DNA of 64,000 nt, from contig CAZPAY010000002.1 in assembly GCA_964584805.1 (NCBI GenBank), positions 183,426-247,425 on the forward strand, read 5' to 3'. Below the pieces are notes generated by a model. The model had not been told where the DNA came from. It was given only the letters and a program-made list of their open reading frames with translations, and made no database searches. This stretch comes from JABHIE01 sp964584805 (GTDB taxonomy: Bacteria > Planctomycetota > UBA1135). Position 1 is the stretch's first letter. Each line of letters opens with the position of its first letter. This document shows positions 8,265-17,169 of this stretch, in pieces. The translations under genes and the position numbers were made by a program.

Positions 8265-9485
8265 TTAATTATCATCAAGCGCGGCAAATCCCGGTAAGGT
8301 TTTGCCTTCGAGCATTTCAAGGAAGGCACCGCCCCCCGTTGAAATGTGAGTGACTTGATCAGCTAAGCCATTTTGTTTAATGGCTGCAACGGAATCGCCA
8401 CCGCCAATAACAGAGGTGCAATCCGAATCGGCAAGAGCTCGTGCAATGGCCAAAGTGCCGTTCGCAAACGCTGGCATCTCAAAAACACCCATCGGGCCAT
8501 TCCAAACAACGGTACCGGCCGCCGAGGCGCGAGCAGCAAACTGAGCGCATGTTTTCGGACCAATATCGAGGCCCATGTGACCGCTTGGGATAGCGCCTTC
8601 AACGACTTGTGTCTTTGCATCAGCCGCAAATTGATTAGCCGCAATGTGGTCAACGGGCAGAAGTAGATCAACACCAAGCTCGGCTGCTTTCGTCAAAATA
8701 TTGCGCGCCGTTTCCAAACGATCTTTTTCTACAAGTGAATCGCCAATGGAAATACCCTGGGCAGCCAAGAAGGTGTAAGCCATGCCACCGCCAATCAAGA
8801 CGGCATCAACTTTGGTCAACAAGTTTTCGAGGATGACAATTTTATCACTCACCTTTGCCCCGCCAATTACGGCGACAACGGGCTTCTTGCCGTTGCCCAA
8901 GACGGCATCGAAGGCTTTGATTTCTTTCTCTAGCAGAAAACCCGCGACGGCCGGTTTGACGAGTGCTGGAACTCCGGCCATGGAGGCATGCGCACGGTGG
9001 CATGTGCCGAATGCATCATTGACATAAATATCGGCAAACTGCGCTAACGCAGTAGAAAACGCGGCGTCGCCGCCTTTTTCGCCTGGGTCAAAGCGTAGGT
9101 TTTCGAGTAATAACAACTCACCTGATTGCAGGGCGGCAACCTTTGCCTGAGCGTCTGGCCCAACCGTATCGCAAGCAGAATGTACGGTGAAACCACTCAG
9201 TAATTTAGCCAAATGTGCGGCGACGGGTGCCATCCGCAACTCATCTTTCACCTCGCCTTTGGGGCGCCCCAAATGCGACGCGACAATAACAGCTGCGCCC
9301 GCATCGAGCAGAAAACGCAAAGTAGGTAGCGCTGCCTGGATGCGGGTGTCGTCGGTAACGGTGCGAGCAGAAACGGAGCCTTCGCCGTTAGCAACATCAG
9401 AAAGCGGCACATTGAAATCAACGCGCACAAATACACACTTGCCTGCAGGCTTGATGCTCTGCAGTGTTTTTTTGTTGAGGCTCAT
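8265..9485 (-). CDS. pgk: Phosphoglycerate kinase
   Basis: A 406-residue Pgk transferring phosphate between 1,3-bisphosphoglycerate and ADP in glycolysis and gluconeogenesis. Visible motifs are VRVDFNVPLSD (20-30), ASHLGRPKG (69-77), the hinge and nucleotide segment VIGGAKVSDK, and GGGDSVAA near the C-terminus. The loop after NVPL is a little longer than usual (DVANGEGSVSAR before TDDTRI). It lies 30 bases downstream of gap in the same direction, the common gap-pgk operon. Confidence 0.97.
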   Translation of the reverse strand: MSLNKKTLQSIKPAGKCVFVRVDFNVPLSDVANGEGSVSARTVTDDTRIQAALPTLRFLLDAGAAVIVASHLGRPKGEVKDELRMAPVAAHLAKLLSGFTVHSACDTVGPDAQAKVAALQSGELLLLENLRFDPGEKGGDAAFSTALAQFADIYVNDAFGTCHRAHASMAGVPALVKPAVAGFLLEKEIKAFDAVLGNGKKPVVAVIGGAKVSDKIVILENLLTKVDAVLIGGGMAYTFLAAQGISIGDSLVEKDRLETARNILTKAAELGVDLLLPVDHIAANQFAADAKTQVVEGAIPSGHMGLDIGPKTCAQFAARASAAGTVVWNGPMGVFEMPAFANGTLAIARALADSDCTSVIGGGDSVAAIKQNGLADQVTHISTGGGAFLEMLEGKTLPGFAALDDN

Positions 9486-9515
9486 GGTCTTTTCGTGGCT
9501 TGCGAACCGAGTGGG

Positions 9516-10523
9516 CTAGTAACCAATCTTGTGTAGCTTGGCAATCAAATCAACCACGCGGCTGGAGTAGCCCCATTCGTTGTCGTACCAAGTGATAATC
9601 TTGATGGTGCGCCCCATGGTGGTCGTAAGCGGCGCGTCAAAAATCGAAGACGCGGGGTCGCTGACAATATCGCTAGAGACAAGCGGCAACTCACTGTATT
9701 TCAAGTAACCCTTCATTGAGCCTTCAGAGGCAGCACGGACGGCCGCATTGACTTCTGCCGCTGTGACTTCGCGATCCACAATGCAGGTTAGGTCAACGCA
9801 AGAGCCATTGGCAACAGGCACGCGCATGGCCATGCCGTCGAGTTTGCCAGCGAGCTCAGGCAGCACATGGCCGACGGCGCGTGCAGCGCCAGTCGTGGTC
9901 GGGATGATATTCATCGCACAAGCACGCGCGCGGCGCAAATCTTTATGCCGACCATCGAGGACGTTTTGCGAAGCGGTGTAAGCGTGAATCGTGGTAATTA
10001 AACCATGGTCAATACCAAAGGCATCGTTAATCGCTTTGGCGACTGGCGCGAGGCAATTGGTCGTACAGGACGCATTGGAAACAATGCGGTGCCCAGGCTC
10101 AAGGATGTCATCATTAACGCCCAAAACGACAGTCGCATCGATGACATCTTTTGCAGGCGCGCTTAAAACCACTTTCTTTGCACCCGCGTCGAGGTGTTTT
10201 TCTAAGAGGGATCGTGTGCGGAAAGCGCCGGTGCACTCAAGCACGATGTCAACATCAAGTTCGCCCCACGGCAAGTCGGACGGGTTGCGCTCTTTCACGA
10301 CTTGAAATTTATGACCATCGACGGTCATGCTGTTTTCGTCAGCTGTGATTTCATTGCCAAAGCGACCATGCGAGGTGTCATAGCCGAGCAAATGGGCACG
10401 CGTTGCTGGGTCGGCGCTTGAATTTACGGCGACGACTTCAAAGTCATCGCTGGCTAACATTTGGCGGAGGGCAAGGCGGCCGATGCGACCGTAGCCATTG
10501 ATGGCAACTCGGGGGGTAGACAT
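9516..10523 (-). CDS. gap: Glyceraldehyde-3-phosphate dehydrogenase, type I
   Basis: A 335-residue GAPDH oxidising glyceraldehyde-3-phosphate to 1,3-bisphosphoglycerate. The NAD-binding NGYGRIGR (9-16) and the catalytic segment ASCTTNCLAP with Cys153 are present, as is the C-terminal WYDNEWGYSSRV. It is the first gene of a gap-pgk operon and divergent from tilS. The promoters must lie in or next to the tilS leader, because only 64 bases separate gap from the preferred tilS start. Confidence 0.97.
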   Translation of the reverse strand: MSTPRVAINGYGRIGRLALRQMLASDDFEVVAVNSSADPATRAHLLGYDTSHGRFGNEITADENSMTVDGHKFQVVKERNPSDLPWGELDVDIVLECTGAFRTRSLLEKHLDAGAKKVVLSAPAKDVIDATVVLGVNDDILEPGHRIVSNASCTTNCLAPVAKAINDAFGIDHGLITTIHAYTASQNVLDGRHKDLRRARACAMNIIPTTTGAARAVGHVLPELAGKLDGMAMRVPVANGSCVDLTCIVDREVTAAEVNAAVRAASEGSMKGYLKYSELPLVSSDIVSDPASSIFDAPLTTTMGRTIKIITWYDNEWGYSSRVVDLIAKLHKIGY

Positions 10524-10587
10524 TTTTGAAACTTAGATGATTTTCCAGTTGCAGGTCGCACCAGAAGCATGCAATTTTAGGTCAGAA

Positions 10588-11505
10588 ATGGCTTCTTCGT
10601 CACCCCTTTTCGCGGATGTTTGCCAAGAAGTGCAAACTATGCTCGCTGATGCGACCGGTGGGGGCGTGTTGCTCGCCTGTTCCGGCGGTGCAGATTCCAT
10701 GTTTTTGGCGCGGGCATGTCAAGATTTGTCCGCTAATGTGTATGCGCGCGTCGTTGACCATGGGCTGAATGAGCATTCTGCTCAAGATGCGAAGGCCGCA
10801 GTTGTTTTGCTTCAAGAGTTGGGCTTTGATGCCGCTGTCCTGCAAGACCCTGCCTCGGCTGGGTTGAACGAATCGGATTGGCGGGGATTTCGATACCGCT
10901 TGCTTACCGCTGAGGCTAAAAAACTAGGCCTAGGGCTTGTGCTAACCGCGCATACTGCGGATGACTCTGCGGAAACCATTCTGATGCGTTTGATGCGAGG
11001 CACAGGCTTGCGTGGCTTGACAGGCATTCCCTTCAAGCGGTCTTTGAACCGAGGCATCGAAGTTTTCCGCCCCATGCTGCATTTACGCTCGCGTGAGGTT
11101 CGCGAAAGCCTGCGGGCCGTGGGGCAGTCGTGGCTGGAAGATCCGAGCAATGCTGATTCGTCGATTGCCGCAAGGAATTACTTGCGGCACGAAGTGATGC
11201 CCGGGCTCCACTATTTGGCTACGGGCGACCCCGTTACGGCGGTCAATCGCCTTGCCGAAGAAGCATCTGATTGGCAAGAATGCCTCGCAGAGTTGCTTCC
11301 TCAAGCGATGCAAAACTGGAAAGTTCAGCCAAGTTATCTGCGCCGTCAAGCAATCGCTGTTGCGTTGCGTGATCTAAAGGAAACCATTTCGCCGACTCGA
11401 CTACTCGACCTTGAGGGCTCATTGTTACGAAAAGGTTCCGCAGCTATAAACGAAAGCCACCGCCTGAGTCTTTCAGGCGGTGGCTTGTCGGTGCGCGAGC
11501 GTTAA
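10588..11505 (+). CDS. tilS: tRNA(Ile)-lysidine synthase
   Basis: TilS attaches lysine to C34 of the CAU-anticodon isoleucine tRNA. The N-type ATP pyrophosphatase loop SGGADS lies about 32 residues from this start; HTADDSAETILMRLMRGTGLRGLTG and RNYLRHEVMPGL follow. The ATG at 10588 (305 aa) is preferred because AGGTCAG precedes it and the protein begins just before the conserved core. An upstream ATG at 10537 would add 17 unconserved residues and nearly touch gap. The protein is short, so the C-terminal tRNA-binding domain of long TilS forms looks absent or reduced. Its 3' end contains a perfect 14-bp inverted repeat. Confidence 0.9.
   Translation: MASSSPLFADVCQEVQTMLADATGGGVLLACSGGADSMFLARACQDLSANVYARVVDHGLNEHSAQDAKAAVVLLQELGFDAAVLQDPASAGLNESDWRGFRYRLLTAEAKKLGLGLVLTAHTADDSAETILMRLMRGTGLRGLTGIPFKRSLNRGIEVFRPMLHLRSREVRESLRAVGQSWLEDPSNADSSIAARNYLRHEVMPGLHYLATGDPVTAVNRLAEEASDWQECLAELLPQAMQNWKVQPSYLRRQAIAVALRDLKETISPTRLLDLEGSLLRKGSAAINESHRLSLSGGGLSVRER
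11454..11486 (-). terminator. Perfect 14-bp inverted repeat inside the tilS 3' end, probable terminator for the convergent gene
   Basis: Arms 11454-11467 and 11473-11486 are perfectly complementary, with a 5-base loop. The hairpin lies within the last codons of tilS. On the minus strand it is followed by TCGTTTATAG, so it best serves the protease operon whose last gene stops at 11527. It may also slow tilS transcripts. Confidence 0.6.
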
Positions 11506-11526
11506 GTGCTTGGCGGTCGCACTCTT

Positions 11527-14112
11527 TTACTCCACAGGCCAGAATGGGGTGTTGGGTAAAACTTCAACATTTGAGAAGAGCGCAACGGACTCATCGCTCG
11601 CTCGAATCGCAAAGCTGCCCGATAGCTTCTCAGGCAAAAATTGATCCGGGAAGGAGATGGGCTCATGGCCATCAATTTTGATGAAGCCTTTGCCGAGCTT
11701 GTCTACATCAAGTAAAAAATCCATTTTGTACAAGCCATTCTTTCCTGCTTCGTAGGCCATGCCACCATGGAAACTTGGCTTGTAAGTTGTGCGGCCTGAA
11801 TTGAAATCAGATTCCAGAGTAACGGAGTAAAACTCAACAATCTTGTCATCATTTTGTTCACGGCCCAGAAGATTAAACCCTACTTGTGGGTTGCCGCGCA
11901 AACCAAAGCCGAACTGCATGCCTGCACCGTAATCTCCTTCCCATTCGACAGTGCCACGAATGCTATAAGGCAAAATCAGATTAGCAACACCGTGGTCGCG
12001 GCAAATCAAATCGGCAGATTCTCCGCCCGTTGGGTTATTAAGAATGACGCCATTGGGCTGATAGGAAATCAACTCGATTGTGTCATTGTGGTTTCTGACA
12101 TTATTCTCTGGTGAATCTTGAAAAACACGCCGCCACATTCTTAGGTCTTGATCCGCAGCTTCAGCGTAAGTCTGACTGGCTTCGAGCAAAGTGATTTGCT
12201 CAGAATCGAACGCGCGTAAAGCGTGGGACGCGAACAAAGAAGCCAAAATAGGGTGATGGTCGTCGACGGCAGCATTCATGACCTTGTCGATTGCCACCAT
12301 GGCCTTCTGTGTAGGGATGCAATATTCTTTTAGAATTTTCGAACCACCGTTTTCTTTGAGCCAGGCTTCTGCCTCTGCCAAATCCTCAGTACGGTTCGCC
12401 TCCCAAAGAAGTTCCCAACGCCGCGTCATCCAGTAAGCGGCCTCGCCATCTTGACCTTCTCCAAGATAGGCCTCGGCCAATAGTCCATAAGTCGTGGCGT
12501 TATTGGCGCGTTTTGCATCAGCCTGTTCAGCAACGACACGGGCGCGTTCAAAATCACCCACAGCGAGGTAGCCCCGCGCACGAGCTTGCATGAAATAGGC
12601 CATGGCCGGACCGGCTTCCATTTCCCCGTGGAGGGTGGTTGTATAGGCTCTCCAGCGTTTTTCAAATGCGTCCCAGTTAGGGATGTCAGGGTCTTCGATT
12701 TCATCGACGAAGTACTTTTTGGCGATCTCAAAGGCATACTCTTTGTCACCTTTGCAACCTCGCTTGCTGAAATGCTTGAGATATTTCAGGTACGCATCTC
12801 GGTAAACCAAGCGGCCAGGTTTCCAAGTCTCGTTGAATTCATCGGTGAGATCATCAAGGCCAGTCAGCGCAACACCGACACGACGGTCATGCTCTTCGTA
12901 GTTGAGCAGGAAGTAAACGAGCGACCAAGCATAAGAGTAGTAATGGCCCTCAAAACTGAGCATGCCGGTCTCGTCTGCACCGACATTACGAATGTGCGCA
13001 ATCATCTCGTGAAGATTGTGCTTGGTTGGGGAGTGTTCGATAGCCCACCACTCGCGTAGACGATGCTCGGCGGGCGCATTTTTAAGAATCGTGCCGTCGG
13101 CTTTAATTACGCAACCTTCAAAGTAAGAGGATGTGCCCTCGTTTAGCCAAGTGGGGGTGATGTGGTTGTCGTTAGTCAGCAGAGTCATAAATTGATGACT
13201 TGCTTCGTGAAAGAGGGTTTGCCAAATACTGTTTTGATTCCCATCGTGGTCATAGGTGAAGCATGACCTTGATCCGGCTGTCCAATACCCGCGCGCGTCG
13301 ACAGTTTTTCCATGCCATTTTGCAGAAGCCTTGTCATAGTCTCCTCGGTTTTTCATGCAATACACGGTGGCTCGGGCGCTCTTTTTGTAATCATAAACCC
13401 AACGATAAAATTCATTAATCTCATCCATCGCTGCGGCAACCGTTTCTGCAAACTGCCAAGAAATGTTTGTGTAAATTTTATAGTGCTTTGTTTTACGCTC
13501 AAAACTATTGTCCCAAGCGGAGTGTTTGGCGTTTTGTTTGTCGAGCCATCGTTTCGATTTGCGGCGAATGGCTGCTGCTGCAAAAGCGCCGCCACTCACT
13601 TCGTTGCCCGCTTTTTTAATCAGCTTTGAGTATTCTTTGTTGAGCTTCTTATCAGATGGATGAAGCCCAAGTAGTTTGTCGAGGAAGTGCCCCGCAAGGC
13701 GATACTGTTTGCTCGATTTGGCTGAATTGGCCGCTTTGTAAACATTGTCTTCCCAATCTTGCAGGATTTCAGCTTCAGCATTCCAGGTGGGGTGGAGCAG
13801 GTCAAGCTCTTCCGCCAATGCTTTGGCTTCTTTTGCCGGCCCATCGTAATAAAGAGACCAATACTGCCATTTGGCCCAGCGTAATTCAGCCTCTAAATCA
13901 CCATCTGCATGCGCGATTTTACGCATGAGTGCGTAGCCTTCACGGTCGTAGGGCCTTACGGCAAGAGTGCGGGACGCAGAATCCCAAGCTTTATCAAGCT
14001 CATCAGCTGCAAGGAATTGCCGCGCTTTGTCAAAGTTGACTTCTTCCTGAAAAGCAGGAAGAAGTGCAGTGAAAGAAAGCGCGAAGAAGAGAGAGGTCAG
14101 AATGCGGCGCAT
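11527..14112 (-). CDS. Exported HExxH metallopeptidase-like protein with tetratricopeptide-like N-terminus
   Basis: An 861-residue protein with a signal peptide (about 1-20), a helical repeat region (about 25-170), and a gluzincin-like zinc site: HEASH (His302, Glu303, His306) followed 19 residues on by WLNEGTSSYFEG, where Glu325 is the likely third ligand. The layout resembles DUF1570-type peptidases. A second helical repeat stretch follows (about 500-600), and the C-terminal 200 residues look like a beta-sandwich of the concanavalin/LamG kind. It probably acts in the periplasm or at the cell surface. It lies 11 bases downstream of a trypsin-like protease gene and is likely cotranscribed. 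The substrate is unknown. Confidence 0.75.
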   Translation of the reverse strand: MRRILTSLFFALSFTALLPAFQEEVNFDKARQFLAADELDKAWDSASRTLAVRPYDREGYALMRKIAHADGDLEAELRWAKWQYWSLYYDGPAKEAKALAEELDLLHPTWNAEAEILQDWEDNVYKAANSAKSSKQYRLAGHFLDKLLGLHPSDKKLNKEYSKLIKKAGNEVSGGAFAAAAIRRKSKRWLDKQNAKHSAWDNSFERKTKHYKIYTNISWQFAETVAAAMDEINEFYRWVYDYKKSARATVYCMKNRGDYDKASAKWHGKTVDARGYWTAGSRSCFTYDHDGNQNSIWQTLFHEASHQFMTLLTNDNHITPTWLNEGTSSYFEGCVIKADGTILKNAPAEHRLREWWAIEHSPTKHNLHEMIAHIRNVGADETGMLSFEGHYYSYAWSLVYFLLNYEEHDRRVGVALTGLDDLTDEFNETWKPGRLVYRDAYLKYLKHFSKRGCKGDKEYAFEIAKKYFVDEIEDPDIPNWDAFEKRWRAYTTTLHGEMEAGPAMAYFMQARARGYLAVGDFERARVVAEQADAKRANNATTYGLLAEAYLGEGQDGEAAYWMTRRWELLWEANRTEDLAEAEAWLKENGGSKILKEYCIPTQKAMVAIDKVMNAAVDDHHPILASLFASHALRAFDSEQITLLEASQTYAEAADQDLRMWRRVFQDSPENNVRNHNDTIELISYQPNGVILNNPTGGESADLICRDHGVANLILPYSIRGTVEWEGDYGAGMQFGFGLRGNPQVGFNLLGREQNDDKIVEFYSVTLESDFNSGRTTYKPSFHGGMAYEAGKNGLYKMDFLLDVDKLGKGFIKIDGHEPISFPDQFLPEKLSGSFAIRASDESVALFSNVEVLPNTPFWPVE

Positions 14113-14123
14113 CGCCGCCCAGT

Positions 14124-15125
14124 CTACTCGATAGTGAGGTCGTAACCTTCCGACTTCAGCCAGTCGTGCACGGTATTCAGCGGCACGGACAAGCCCATGT
14201 GGGTAATCACTTGTGGGCGACTCGTGCCGTGGGTGTAAATCTTGGTGAAGATACCAATCAATTCATGCGTTTCGGCCAAGAAGATGCCGCCGCCCGAGTT
14301 GCCAAAATAGGCTGGGCTAGACAACATCCAGTGGTCGATGCCATCGACATCCCAGGCAGTGCGGCTGATTTCACCGCGAGTGGCTTGGGCAGCCGTCCCG
14401 AGCGGGCAACCGACGGTGTAGATGTCGGAAAAGACTTCAATGTCTTGCATGCGACTCACAGGGGCAAGTTTGGCTGGCTCGCCTAAATCGAGATGCGTAT
14501 CGATACGCAAGAGGGCGAGGTCGGTAAGCAGGTCTTCCTCAATCATGTGAGCGGTTGCGTAAGTGGAGGAGCCATCAAGGTCATCGAAACGCACTTCTAC
14601 GGCATCGCGCAAAGTTGCGTCGGAGTGCGAACCCAATATGTCGCGAATCACGTGGTAGCAGCTCAAGGCAAGGTAGTATTGGCCGTTTTCATCCTCACCG
14701 CGTGAAACCAAAACTCCACTGCCAACCGCGCCCTCGCCAGAGAGCTGAAAGACCGGGCTCAAAATGTCGCGCACTAAAGCCGAGCGCCGAGCCTTAGGGG
14801 AGTTAGCTTTCGCGGACGCCTCCCTAGCGGCGGCTCGTGCGGCGGCTCGCTCTGCCAATTCCGTTTGCAAATCGACAAGTCGGGTGGAAGTCGCATCAAC
14901 CTTGCCATCGGTCGCAAGGACGCGCTGATCAATTCCGTAGGTTTCTTGCCACAACTCGCCTTGGCCAGCACGCAGAGTTTCAATCTCGGCCTGTAGGCCA
15001 CGCAATTCTTTGCCTTGAGATTTGATGCGCGTGCCTGCCATGTCGGCAAGCGGCACACCGGTGAGTAGGGCAGAAGCAACCACGGCAATGGTTGCTCCCC
15101 AAGCGGCTATTTGGGTGGTTTTCAC
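14124..15125 (-). CDS. Membrane-anchored trypsin-like serine protease
   Basis: A 333-residue protein with an N-terminal signal anchor (about 8-28), a coiled-coil stalk (about 35-110) and a chymotrypsin-fold protease domain. The catalytic triad is visible as His158 (SCYHV), Asp202 (TDLALLRI) and Ser277 (GNSGGG). There is no PDZ domain, unlike DegP/HtrA. The alanine/arginine-rich end of the stalk may allow length variation. It is the first gene of a two-protease unit with the HExxH protein downstream. Confidence 0.85.
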   Translation of the reverse strand: MKTTQIAAWGATIAVVASALLTGVPLADMAGTRIKSQGKELRGLQAEIETLRAGQGELWQETYGIDQRVLATDGKVDATSTRLVDLQTELAERAAARAAAREASAKANSPKARRSALVRDILSPVFQLSGEGAVGSGVLVSRGEDENGQYYLALSCYHVIRDILGSHSDATLRDAVEVRFDDLDGSSTYATAHMIEEDLLTDLALLRIDTHLDLGEPAKLAPVSRMQDIEVFSDIYTVGCPLGTAAQATRGEISRTAWDVDGIDHWMLSSPAYFGNSGGGIFLAETHELIGIFTKIYTHGTSRPQVITHMGLSVPLNTVHDWLKSEGYDLTIE

Positions 15126-15191
15126 ATCTTGTTTATCGGGCGTTGGGGCTTAAATCCTAAGTCCTAGGCGGATAAAAATGTAAGTTGTTGT

Positions 15192-15221
15192 ACGACAGAG
15201 GCTTACAGCATCTTCTGTCGT
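15192..15221. promoter_or_regulatory. Hairpin in the ribBA leader
   Basis: An 8-bp perfect stem (15192-15199 with 15214-15221) extends by one G-U and one G-C pair, leaving a 10-base loop. It sits 30 bases before the ribBA start and 66 bases from the divergent protease gene. It does not show the conserved FMN riboswitch sequences, and there is no T-tract. It could be an operator or a leader structure; a TAAAAT box follows at 15236-15241. Confidence 0.35.
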
Positions 15222-15250
15222 CCGCAAAACGCGTGTAAAATACCTAGCTC

Positions 15251-16495
15251 ATGAGCTTCGCCACAATCGAACAGTCTGTTCAAGCCATTGCCGAGGGGCA
15301 AATGGTCATCCTTGTCGACGACCCCAAACGCGAAAATGAGGGTGATTTAGTCGTAGCCGCTGAAAAGTGCACGCCTGAAATCATCAACTTTATGCGAAAA
15401 GAGGCCGGTGGCTTGATTTGCCTCGCTCTAGATGGGGCAATTTGCGATCAACTTAACCTGCGCCCACAAGTTGCGGAAAACACATCCAGCATGGGCACGG
15501 CCTTTCTTGAGTCGATTGAAGCTCGGCAGGGGGTCACGACCGGTATTTCTGCGGCCGACCGCTCGCACACGATTCTCACGGCCATTGCACCCGATGCGCG
15601 CCCTGAAGATTTAGCACGCCCTGGCCATATGTTCCCCCTGCGCGCCCGCAAGAGTGGCGTTTTGGTGCGACCTGGCCAGACTGAGGGTTCGGTTGACCTC
15701 GCTCGATTGGCGGGTTTGCGACCTGGTGGCGTCATCTGCGAAATCATGAATGACGATGGCACGATGGCCCGCATGCCTGAGCTTGAGGTCTTCGCCGCCA
15801 AACATGATTTGCTCATTGTCACGGTCGAGGCGCTTATCGAGTATCGCCGTCGCCGCGAGCGGTTGATTGATCGCCGCGTTCAGGGCGTCCGTATGCCGAC
15901 TCGTTATGGCGACTTTACGGCACACCTTTATACGGCCGTGAATGACGACAAAGAGCATGTGGCACTGACTTATGGTTGGGCCGACGCCCCTGAAACGGTC
16001 AATGAGCCTTTTGAAAAGCTTGACGAGTCGGTCACCGTGCGCGTGCATTCCGAATGTTTGACCGGCGACGTGCTCGGTTCGGCCCGCTGCGATTGCGGTC
16101 AACAGCTTGATGCTGCCATGCAGCAAATTGCAACCGACGGCAAGGGCGTGTTGCTTTACATCCGCCAAGAGGGGCGCGGCATTGGTCTTGAGGCCAAATT
16201 GCGCGCCTATCAACTGCAAGACGATGGCTACGACACCGTCGAGGCTAACGAAGAATTGGGCTACCCCGCTGATATGCGCAATTACGGTACCGGTGCGCAG
16301 ATTCTGAGTGATTTGGGCGTGCGCAATATGCGTTTGCTCACTAATAATCCCAAAAAACTCACTGGGCTGGCGGGTTATGGGCTCGATATCATCGAGCAGG
16401 TGCCTCTCCAGGTTGAGGCCGGCGAGCATAATTGCAGCTATTTGCGCACCAAGCGCGACAAAATGGGGCATATTCTCCCGCATCTTGAGCATTAA
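15251..16495 (+). CDS. ribBA: Bifunctional 3,4-dihydroxy-2-butanone-4-phosphate synthase / GTP cyclohydrolase II
   Basis: A 414-residue fusion supplying both precursors of riboflavin. The DHBP synthase domain (about 1-200) shows DDPKRENEGD (23-32) and RPGHMFPLRA (123-132). The GTP cyclohydrolase II domain (about 205-410) has its zinc cysteines Cys269, Cys280 and Cys282 in SECLTGD...ARCDCG, and RQEGRGIGL. Oddly, the conserved GHTEA motif of the first domain reads GQTEG, with Gln143 where the metal-coordinating histidine is expected. No other riboflavin gene is adjacent; an ECF sigma operon follows 32 bases downstream. Confidence 0.95.
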   Translation: MSFATIEQSVQAIAEGQMVILVDDPKRENEGDLVVAAEKCTPEIINFMRKEAGGLICLALDGAICDQLNLRPQVAENTSSMGTAFLESIEARQGVTTGISAADRSHTILTAIAPDARPEDLARPGHMFPLRARKSGVLVRPGQTEGSVDLARLAGLRPGGVICEIMNDDGTMARMPELEVFAAKHDLLIVTVEALIEYRRRRERLIDRRVQGVRMPTRYGDFTAHLYTAVNDDKEHVALTYGWADAPETVNEPFEKLDESVTVRVHSECLTGDVLGSARCDCGQQLDAAMQQIATDGKGVLLYIRQEGRGIGLEAKLRAYQLQDDGYDTVEANEELGYPADMRNYGTGAQILSDLGVRNMRLLTNNPKKLTGLAGYGLDIIEQVPLQVEAGEHNCSYLRTKRDKMGHILPHLEH

Positions 16496-16527
16496 TCGCG
16501 TAAAACTGGGTTGGGCTGGAAGTAATC

Positions 16528-17169
16528 TTGACTTCCTGCCGTCCTAAAACCGTGGCTCAACCCTTGGCAAAATCGCAACCTAACCCTGATGAGCGCCCCG
16601 AGCGGGCGTCGCAGCGGCTTGATGACCTCTTCCGAGAGTATTCCGGCAAGATTTATGGGCTGGCTTTGCGCTTGGGCTTAGATCGTCAAGAGGCGGAAGA
16701 CGGCGTCCAAGAGGTCTTTTTGAAAGTCCAGCGGCGCATTGGCACTTTTCGTGGAGAGGCGGCTTTGTCGACTTGGCTTTATCGCGTTGCGATCAACACT
16801 CTGCGCGACCATCGCCGCAAAACGATGCGTCAGACACGCCCATTGAATTTTTCGCTATTGAGCGGCCCTGGGCAAGACGATGGCGACGGCGGTGTTTCTG
16901 CAAGTGGCCCTGAGTTTCAAGACGAGCGCCGCGATGTGCAAAGTGCCGAAATGGCTGAGGTCAATGAGCGGGGTGCTCTGGTGCGTAGCGCCATGGATCA
17001 ACTGGCTCCTAAATTCCGCGAGGCACTCGTGCTGCGCGAGCTCGAAGGCATGACTTATCGCGATATTGCGCGCGTGCTCGATGTCGCCCAAGGCACGGTT
17101 GAATCACGGATTCACCGCGCGCGAGTGAAGTTAGCTCAACTTCTTAAAACCCTACAAGAGGCTTTATGA
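16528..17169 (+). CDS. ECF-family RNA polymerase sigma factor
   Basis: A 213-residue sigma-70 protein with region 2 (about 30-100, including the LxLGLDRQEAEDGVQEVFLKV and TWLYRVAINTLRDHRRK segments) and region 4 (about 150-205, FREALVLRELEGMTYRDIA then GTVESRIHRAR), joined by a linker. Regions 1 and 3 are absent, as in group 4 sigma factors. The TTG at 16528 has GGAAG five bases upstream; GTG at 16552 is an alternative. The stop overlaps the anti-sigma start by four bases. The target regulon cannot be read from the sequence; self-activation of this operon would be usual. Confidence 0.92.
   Translation: MTSCRPKTVAQPLAKSQPNPDERPERASQRLDDLFREYSGKIYGLALRLGLDRQEAEDGVQEVFLKVQRRIGTFRGEAALSTWLYRVAINTLRDHRRKTMRQTRPLNFSLLSGPGQDDGDGGVSASGPEFQDERRDVQSAEMAEVNERGALVRSAMDQLAPKFREALVLRELEGMTYRDIARVLDVAQGTVESRIHRARVKLAQLLKTLQEAL

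Noticed and set aside
15126..15250. FMN riboswitch before ribBA
   Set aside because: The conserved FMN aptamer segments are not present; only a simple hairpin is seen.
15611..16492. Long minus-strand open frame (293 codons) opposite ribBA
   Set aside because: It lies antisense to unmistakable RibBA motifs.
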